From assembly GCA_937930675.1 (NCBI GenBank), contig CALHCC010000141.1, positions 1-39,959 on the forward strand: 39,959 nt of DNA. The letters run 5' to 3'. The notes under the pieces are model-generated. The model was not told the origin of the DNA. It saw nothing but the letters and a program-made list of their open reading frames with translations, and ran no database searches. Every line of letters begins with the position of its first letter. The stretch's first letter is position 1. Source of the stretch: an uncultured Flavobacteriaceae bacterium. GTDB taxonomy: Bacteria; Bacteroidota; Bacteroidia; Flavobacteriales; Flavobacteriaceae. Positions 35,548 to 39,959 of the stretch are shown here, in pieces. Both the position numbers and the translations under genes were made by a program.

Positions 35548-36300
35548 ATGGAAAAACAAACTTCAAAAATTTTTGGTATTAGAGCCATTATAGAAGCTAT
35601 CAACGCAGGAAATTCAATAGACAAAGTTTTTTTACAAAAAGACGTAAACGGACCTTTAATGATTGAGTTAAAACAATTAATTAAAACCAACAACATTACC
35701 TCTAGCATTGTTCCTGTAGAGAAACTGGACAGAATGTCTAGAGAAAACAACCATCAAGGAGCAGGAGCTTTAATTGCCCCCGTACCTTTTTATGATTTAG
35801 ATGCATTAATTACTGCTACCATAGAAAAAGGGGAAACTCCTTTGTTTGTATTATTAGATCAGATTTCTGATGTAAGAAACTTTGGAGCCATTATTCGTAC
35901 TGCAGAATGTACAGGTGTGCACGGAATTATTATTCCTAAAACAGGAAATGCTCCTATTAACGGAGAAACTGTTAAAACATCTGCCGGTGCCGCATTTAAT
36001 GTACCTGTTTGTAAAGTAGACCATATTAAAGATGCGATTTTTATGTTGCAAGCAGCAGACATTAAAATAGTTTGTGCGACCGAAAAAACAGACGATACTG
36101 TTTTTGATATGAATTTTAATCAACCTACCGCCATTGTGATGGGATCTGAGGACAGAGGAATTAACCCATCTATCTTAAAAATTGCTGACGCTAAAGCAAA
36201 ATTACCTTTGTTAGGAAAAATTAGTTCTTTAAATGTATCCGTTGCTTGTGGTGCTTTTTTATACGAAACAGTTAGGCAAAGAATTTCAATGAACAATTAA
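35548..36300 (+). CDS. rlmB: 23S rRNA (guanosine-2'-O-)-methyltransferase RlmB
   Basis: This SpoU/TrmH-family enzyme methylates the ribose of G2251 in the 23S rRNA P loop. The 250 residues have the N-terminal substrate-binding domain (KIFGIRAIIEAINAG, SRENNHQGAGALI). The knotted SPOUT domain shows motif 1 DQISDVRNFGAIIRTAEC, motif 2 IVMGSEDRGIN and motif 3 LNVSVACGAFLYETVRQR. The first-motif Asn-x-Gly-x3-Arg is complete. Another ribose methylated by a close paralogue cannot be excluded. Confidence 0.93.
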   Translation: MEKQTSKIFGIRAIIEAINAGNSIDKVFLQKDVNGPLMIELKQLIKTNNITSSIVPVEKLDRMSRENNHQGAGALIAPVPFYDLDALITATIEKGETPLFVLLDQISDVRNFGAIIRTAECTGVHGIIIPKTGNAPINGETVKTSAGAAFNVPVCKVDHIKDAIFMLQAADIKIVCATEKTDDTVFDMNFNQPTAIVMGSEDRGINPSILKIADAKAKLPLLGKISSLNVSVACGAFLYETVRQRISMNN

Positions 36301-36309
36301 CAAAAATCA

Positions 36310-36344
36310 ATTGACAATTGTAGATTGTTAATTGCAAATTGATA
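36310..36344 (+). repeat. Five seven-base units between rlmB and the PhnA gene
   Basis: ATTG recurs at 36310, 36317, 36324, 36331 and 36338, an exact 7-bp period (ATTGACA, ATTGTAG, ATTGTTA, ATTGCAA, ATTGATA). The array fills nearly the whole 47-bp gap between the two genes. Confidence 0.7.
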
Positions 36345-36347
36345 CGC

Positions 36348-36947
36348 ATGAACATTAGAGAAGCATTAGAACAACGCAGTGGAAATAAATGTGAATTGTG
36401 TGCTGTTACACCTCCACTAAACGACCTTAGACTATCACCTAGTTTAAACGATACGCTTGACACCAATTTACTTGTTTGTAACACTTGTAAAGAACAAATA
36501 CAGCAGCCTGAAAAAATGGATGCAAATCACTGGAGATGTTTAAACGATGCTATGTGGAGTGAACATAAAGCTGTACAAATTACTGCTTGGAGAATGTTAC
36601 ACCGATTAAAAGCAGAGGGCTGGCCACAAGATTTACTAGACATGATGTATTTTGAGGCTGCTGATTTACGTTTTGCAGAAGCTACAGGGGACCACTTGAG
36701 TGATGACGAAAAAATAATTCATAGAGATTGCAATGGTGCGCTATTAAAGGCTGGAGACACTGTAACCATGACGAAAGATAAAGATTTAAAAGGAGCGGGT
36801 AGTTTTACTATTAAAAGAGGAACCGTAATCCGTAACATTTCTTTAGTGCACGACAATGCAACGCAGATAGAAGGAAGAATTAACGGAAGTAGTATTGTGA
36901 TCTTAACCAAATACTTAAAGAAAACGGGAGCTGAACAAGCTTCTTAA
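36348..36947 (+). CDS. PhnA-domain zinc ribbon protein
   Basis: The 199 residues begin at the ATG (MNIREALEQRSGNKCELC); an upstream TTG at 36339 lies in the repeat and is unlikely. The N-terminal zinc ribbon has C15-x2-C18 and C44-x2-C47. The C-terminal PhnA domain (about 125-195) has HRDCNGALLKAGDTV, TKDKDLKGAGSFTIKRGTVI and GSSIVILTKYLKK, an SH3-like barrel. Despite the name, the family is not generally involved in phosphonate breakdown, and its function is not established. It lies between rlmB and an RNA-modifying enzyme, which may hint at an RNA-related task. Confidence 0.88.
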   Translation: MNIREALEQRSGNKCELCAVTPPLNDLRLSPSLNDTLDTNLLVCNTCKEQIQQPEKMDANHWRCLNDAMWSEHKAVQITAWRMLHRLKAEGWPQDLLDMMYFEAADLRFAEATGDHLSDDEKIIHRDCNGALLKAGDTVTMTKDKDLKGAGSFTIKRGTVIRNISLVHDNATQIEGRINGSSIVILTKYLKKTGAEQAS

Positions 36948-36963
36948 ATTTTAGGTTGATAAA

Positions 36964-37920
36964 ATGCTCTTTACTCCAGAAAATTTTAAACAGCAAATAG
37001 CAGAAGCTACTACTCCACTACCTGGTAGCATTCCCATGCCTACACACTACAGATTACCTGTTAAAAAAAAGTACGAAGGATATAATATTATTGATTTTTT
37101 TTTAGAAATAGTACCCCGATCTACTAAGCCTATTTGGCTGGACAAAATTAAACATCAAACCTTATTAATTAACGGAAAACCAGCCTTAGCAACGAGTACA
37201 TTAAAGGCAGGGTATATTACAGAACACAGCTCTGCTCCCAAAACAGAGCCTTTTGTAGATACTAGCATTCATCTTTTATATGCAGATGAAAACATTATTA
37301 TTATCAACAAACCTGCTCCGCTACCTATGCATCCTAGCGGACGATTTAACAGAAATTCTTTAACCCAAATTTTAAAACTGGCTTTTCCAAAAGAAGAATT
37401 TAAAATTATTCACAGACTAGATGCCAACACTACAGGTATTGTTATTTTAGGACGAACCAAAGAAATTGTAAACACTATTGGGAGTCAGTTTGAAAGCAAA
37501 CAGACGGACAAAACATATTTAGCATTGGTAGAAGGTATTCCCAAAGAAAATTACTTTAACACCAACACCAAAATTGGTCTCGAAAAAACCGCTGGAGGTG
37601 GTAGAACATCCGCAGATTTTGGAGTTGAAGCTTTTACCGAATTCCGAGTTTTAGAACGTAGAACAGAAGCGAATCAAACCTTGCTTAAAGTCACTCCTCA
37701 TACAGGAAGAACCAATCAAATAAGATTGCATTTGGCTCACCTTGGATATCCTATTGTAGGAGACATTGGTTATAAAGATCCTGATTACTTTAAAAGCAAT
37801 CCGCTTACTTATGCTACAGATACACTTTATTTACATGCATGGAAACTTAATTTTTACTATTTACATCGTACTTTTTCCATAGAAGCTCTTGTTCCTAAAA
37901 AGTTTAACTATCCTAAATAA
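36964..37920 (+). CDS. RluA-family pseudouridine synthase
   Basis: The 318 residues are predicted to isomerise uridine to pseudouridine in rRNA or tRNA. The catalytic Asp153 is in the HRLDANTTGIV motif. Upstream are LLYADENIIIINKPAPLPMH and downstream TYLALVEGIP and the PHTGRTNQIRLHLAHLGYPI segment that completes the RluA signature. The first 80 residues may be an S4-like RNA-binding domain (YNIIDFFLEIV, KIKHQTLLINGKPA). The exact target base cannot be assigned. It follows the PhnA gene after 16 nt and is probably co-transcribed. Confidence 0.92.
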   Translation: MLFTPENFKQQIAEATTPLPGSIPMPTHYRLPVKKKYEGYNIIDFFLEIVPRSTKPIWLDKIKHQTLLINGKPALATSTLKAGYITEHSSAPKTEPFVDTSIHLLYADENIIIINKPAPLPMHPSGRFNRNSLTQILKLAFPKEEFKIIHRLDANTTGIVILGRTKEIVNTIGSQFESKQTDKTYLALVEGIPKENYFNTNTKIGLEKTAGGGRTSADFGVEAFTEFRVLERRTEANQTLLKVTPHTGRTNQIRLHLAHLGYPIVGDIGYKDPDYFKSNPLTYATDTLYLHAWKLNFYYLHRTFSIEALVPKKFNYPK

Positions 37921-37998
37921 CTTTTTAAAAATCTGTTTTTTTTTGATGTAAAAAGCTTAATTTGTTTACGACTATCCTAACTCAAAAATAAAACGAAA

Positions 37999-39405
37999 AT
38001 GACAGAGATTACATTATACGGTGCCGACTGGTGTCCAGATTGTAGAAGAGCAAAATCCTACCTAAAAGAAAACAACATTTCTTTTAACTTTATAGATGTT
38101 GATTTAGATAAAGCAGCTACAGAAAGAGTAGAGGCGATTAACAACGGAAAAAGAATTATTCCGACCGTAATTATTAACGACAAACCTTACACCAACCCCA
38201 ACAACGCTAAACTTGCAAGCATTTTAGGAATTAATCCGGAAGGACAACTTACCTTATTTGGAGCTGATTGGTGTCCAGATTGTAGAAGAGCCAAAGCTTA
38301 TTTAAGTGACAATGGTGTTAATTTTGAATTTATAGATGTAGACCAGCACGATTGGGCTACCGATAAAGTAGAAGAAATAAACAATGGAAAAAGAATTATT
38401 CCTACCATTCTTTTAAACAATACACCCTACACCAATCCTGATAATGCAAAACTTAAAGAGCTTTTAAATATTGATGCTAATAAAGAACATAAAGTTTACG
38501 ATAGCATTATTATAGGAGGGGGAGCTGCAGGATTAACCACTGCTATTTACGCACAAAGAGACCGATTTGATACCTTAATCTTAGAAAAGAAAAATATTGG
38601 TGGAAATGCGTTTTTAACAGAAAAAATTGAAAACTACCCTGGCTTTAACGAAATTTCTGGTCCTAAATTAATGGATCGTATGGAAATTCAAGCAAAAACC
38701 TACGGTGCTACTATCAAAACAGGAGAAGAGGTTTCTAATATTTCTAAAAAAGGTGAGTTATTTGAATTAACTACCATTATGGGAACGTATTTAACCAAAA
38801 CGGTAGTATTGTCTACTGGGTCTACTTACAGAAAACTAGGAATCCCTAACGAAAGTGATCTCATAGGATCTGGAGTACACTTTTGTGCTACTTGCGATGG
38901 AGCTTTTTATAGAGACAAAGAAGTGATTGTTGTAGGAGGTGGAAATTCTGCTTTAGAAGAAGGTATTTTTTTAGCAGGATTCTGTAAAAAAGTAAAAATC
39001 ATCAATCGTTCAGAAACCTTTAAAGCTTCTAAAACCTATATAGAAAAATTAGAGACTATTGACAATATTGAAGTCTACACCAACCATACTCCTGTTGAAT
39101 TTTCTAAAAATGAAAAAGATTTATTTAAAAGCATTGTTGTAAAAGACAACCAAAGCGGAGAACAAAAAGAAATTACTGCCGATGGTGCCTTTATTTTTAT
39201 TGGATTAATTCCAAACACCAAAAATTTTGAAGGTGTTGTTCATTTAAACGAAAGAGGCTTTATTACCACTCAAAATTTAGCAGAAACTTCTGTAAAAGGA
39301 ATTTTTGCTGCTGGAGATTGTAGAGAAGGTGCCATTGCCCAAGTTGCTGCTGCTACCGGAGAAGGTGTATTGGCGAGTTACGGAATCAGAAATTTCTTAA
39401 AATAA
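37999..39405 (+). CDS. Fusion protein: two glutaredoxin-like domains plus thioredoxin reductase
   Basis: The 468 residues comprise three parts. Domain 1 (about 3-78) and domain 2 (about 83-158) are glutaredoxin-like, each with ADWCPDCRRAK (Cys12/15 and Cys92/95) and a cis-proline in KRIIPT (Pro55, Pro135). They repeat with an exact 80-residue period and are roughly two-thirds identical by eye. From about 165 a flavin disulfide reductase follows: FAD motif IIIGGGAAGL, redox pair CATC (296-299), NAD(P) motif VVGGGNSALEE, and GIFAAGDC near the end. The HRRxxxR signature for NADPH 2'-phosphate is changed to NRSETFK. It is probably a self-contained thiol redox system in which electrons pass from NAD(P)H through FAD and CATC to the CPDC domains; the final target is unknown. 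A terminator follows. Confidence 0.93.
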   Translation: MTEITLYGADWCPDCRRAKSYLKENNISFNFIDVDLDKAATERVEAINNGKRIIPTVIINDKPYTNPNNAKLASILGINPEGQLTLFGADWCPDCRRAKAYLSDNGVNFEFIDVDQHDWATDKVEEINNGKRIIPTILLNNTPYTNPDNAKLKELLNIDANKEHKVYDSIIIGGGAAGLTTAIYAQRDRFDTLILEKKNIGGNAFLTEKIENYPGFNEISGPKLMDRMEIQAKTYGATIKTGEEVSNISKKGELFELTTIMGTYLTKTVVLSTGSTYRKLGIPNESDLIGSGVHFCATCDGAFYRDKEVIVVGGGNSALEEGIFLAGFCKKVKIINRSETFKASKTYIEKLETIDNIEVYTNHTPVEFSKNEKDLFKSIVVKDNQSGEQKEITADGAFIFIGLIPNTKNFEGVVHLNERGFITTQNLAETSVKGIFAAGDCREGAIAQVAAATGEGVLASYGIRNFLK

Positions 39406-39414
39406 CAAACAACA

Positions 39415-39446
39415 GAAAACTCTTGTCTGTACAGACAAGAGTTTTC
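39415..39446 (+). terminator. Terminator after the redox fusion gene
   Basis: A perfect 32-bp palindrome (arms GAAAACTCTTGTCTGT and its complement, 39415-39430 and 39431-39446) begins 9 nt after the stop. The 3' arm carries TTTT. It would fold as a long hairpin with the central bases forming the loop. Confidence 0.8.
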
Positions 39447-39491
39447 AATACATTAACAACAAGTAGTAATTACCTTTTATTTTTTACTCTG

Positions 39492-39519
39492 GTACTCGAA
39501 TCCTTTCGAGTACTTTTAT
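39492..39519 (+). terminator. Second hairpin downstream of the redox fusion gene
   Basis: GTACTCGAA (39492-39500) pairs with TTCGAGTAC (39505-39513) around a 4-nt loop and is followed by TTTTATT. It may be a back-up terminator or part of an element left by a mobile sequence. Confidence 0.55.
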
Positions 39520-39646
39520 TATTTATATGGAATTTACGATATACTCTAATTAAACAAATTGGTTAATTCCAAATCGCCATCGTAACTCAACGCTTTCACA
39601 TAAAAATTCAAACTACTATTTTTCTAATATTTTGGAATAGAAACAA

Positions 39647-39665
39647 AACCCTCATTTACAGGGTT
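39647..39665 (-). terminator. Hairpin that could end the transposase transcript
   Basis: AACCCT (39647-39652) pairs with AGGGTT (39660-39665) around a 7-nt loop. Read on the minus strand, UUGUUUC follows. It lies about 70 nt behind the transposase stop. It might instead lie near the insertion sequence end, which I cannot locate. Confidence 0.4.
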
Positions 39666-39732
39666 AGCATGTATATAATGAATTCGTTATTCTAATTTCT
39701 TAGTAGTATTCAATATAACAACCTAATTTCGA

Positions 39733-39959
39733 TTAAAAAAGGATAGTTTGTTTAGTTTTTACGGTCTGAAATTTTAAAGATGGCTTTTTAGGTAGAAAAC
39801 TATATCCAATAAGTCCTGCTATTATATTTGTGATAAAGTTTTCAAAGCTTCTATGTCTAGAATGTTCTATTTGACAAATATTTTTGAGTTGGTCATTTAC
39901 CGTTTCAATCACTGATCTTTTTCTAAGGAGTATTTTATCACTCATATTCATTAGCGACT
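39733..39959 (-). CDS. IS982-family transposase, C-terminal part (runs off the window)
   Basis: The frame is open to the right edge, so this is the 3' end of a longer gene. The visible 74 codons contain [20 protein letters not shown] and [20 protein letters not shown], the C-terminal region of IS982-type DDE transposases, where the catalytic Glu lies in the VIETVND segment. The Met at 39951 is internal. The element's terminal inverted repeat cannot be identified with only one side visible, and whether the gene is intact is unknown. Confidence 0.85.
   Translation of the reverse strand, partial: SLMNMSDKILLRKRSVIETVNDQLKNICQIEHSRHRSFENFITNIIAGLIGYSFLPKKPSLKFQTVKTKQTILF

Larger units (their letters stand above)
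39406..39732. other. Intergenic region before the transposase, with a possible gene relic
   Basis: The first 110 bases hold two hairpins described separately. On the minus strand 39546-39623 there is a short open stretch ending in TAG whose translation ends YVKALSYDGDLELTNLFN. It looks protein-like but is preceded by a stop codon and has no start, so it may be the tail of a gene broken near the insertion sequence. I do not recognise the family. Confidence 0.3.

Noticed and set aside
35854-36123. 89- and 67-codon minus-strand frames inside rlmB
   Set aside because: Both are antisense to conserved SPOUT motifs and are cysteine/asparagine-rich without domain features.
36301-36347. Attachment site or transposon end between rlmB and phnA
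   Set aside because: The pattern is a 7-bp periodicity, not a target duplication or terminal inverted repeat, and no mobile gene lies beside it.
36348-36947. Phosphonate utilisation function for the PhnA-domain gene
   Set aside because: No C-P lyase or phosphonate transport genes are near, and the PhnA family name does not imply that activity.

Overview
The window looks like a chromosome segment of a marine member of the Flavobacteriaceae (Bacteroidota). The evidence is the AT-rich sequence, promoters of the Bacteroidota type (TTTG, 19 nt, TAnnTTTG), a type IX secretion sorting domain, DUF5606 and DUF4286 proteins, a merged str-S10-spc-alpha ribosomal operon without tuf, and an iduronate-2-sulfatase-like sulfatase typical of bacteria that degrade sulfated polysaccharides. 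The genus cannot be named from the sequence alone. No rRNA, tRNA, CRISPR array or prophage is visible.

Left arm (1-15100, mostly plus strand). The 3' part of ruvX overlaps a complete dTDP-L-rhamnose operon (rmlA-rmlC-rmlD-rmlB). Next come leuS, an orphan NtrY-like sensor histidine kinase with an enoyl-CoA hydratase, and a tiny minus-strand secreted protein that is almost only a T9SS sorting domain. They are followed by a DUF4286 protein, an exported sulfatase, and an operon of def, DUF5606, mazG, a YrbL-like kinase-fold gene and an acyl-CoA thioesterase. A strong bidirectional terminator separates this operon from the convergent carA.

Centre (15103-33553, minus strand). One promoter at about 33523-33553 reads a 32-gene operon: rpsL, rpsG, fusA, rpsJ, the S10 and spc clusters, secY, infA, rpmJ, rpsM, rpsK, rpsD, rpoA and rplQ. 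It ends in a U-run terminator directly followed by the carA promoter. Most gaps are 0-30 nt. Only four are larger (before rplC, rpsH, rpsD and rplQ), and each of these four holds a stem-loop. The predicted transcript also begins exactly on a hairpin. These are candidate ribosomal-protein leader or attenuator elements.

Right arm (33694-39959, plus strand). An Omp85-type outer membrane protein is followed by a structured intergenic element (about 35365-35483) and rlmB, whose promoter suggests a leaderless message. Then come a PhnA-domain protein, an RluA-family pseudouridine synthase, and a 468-residue protein that fuses two near-identical glutaredoxin-like domains (each CPDC) to a thioredoxin reductase (CATC). 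That fusion is the most unusual protein in the window. The window ends in the 3' part of an IS982-type transposase beside a possible gene relic. Seven-base periodic repeats with an (A/G)TTG core occur at three intergenic sites: the carA leader, after the Omp85 gene, and between rlmB and phnA.
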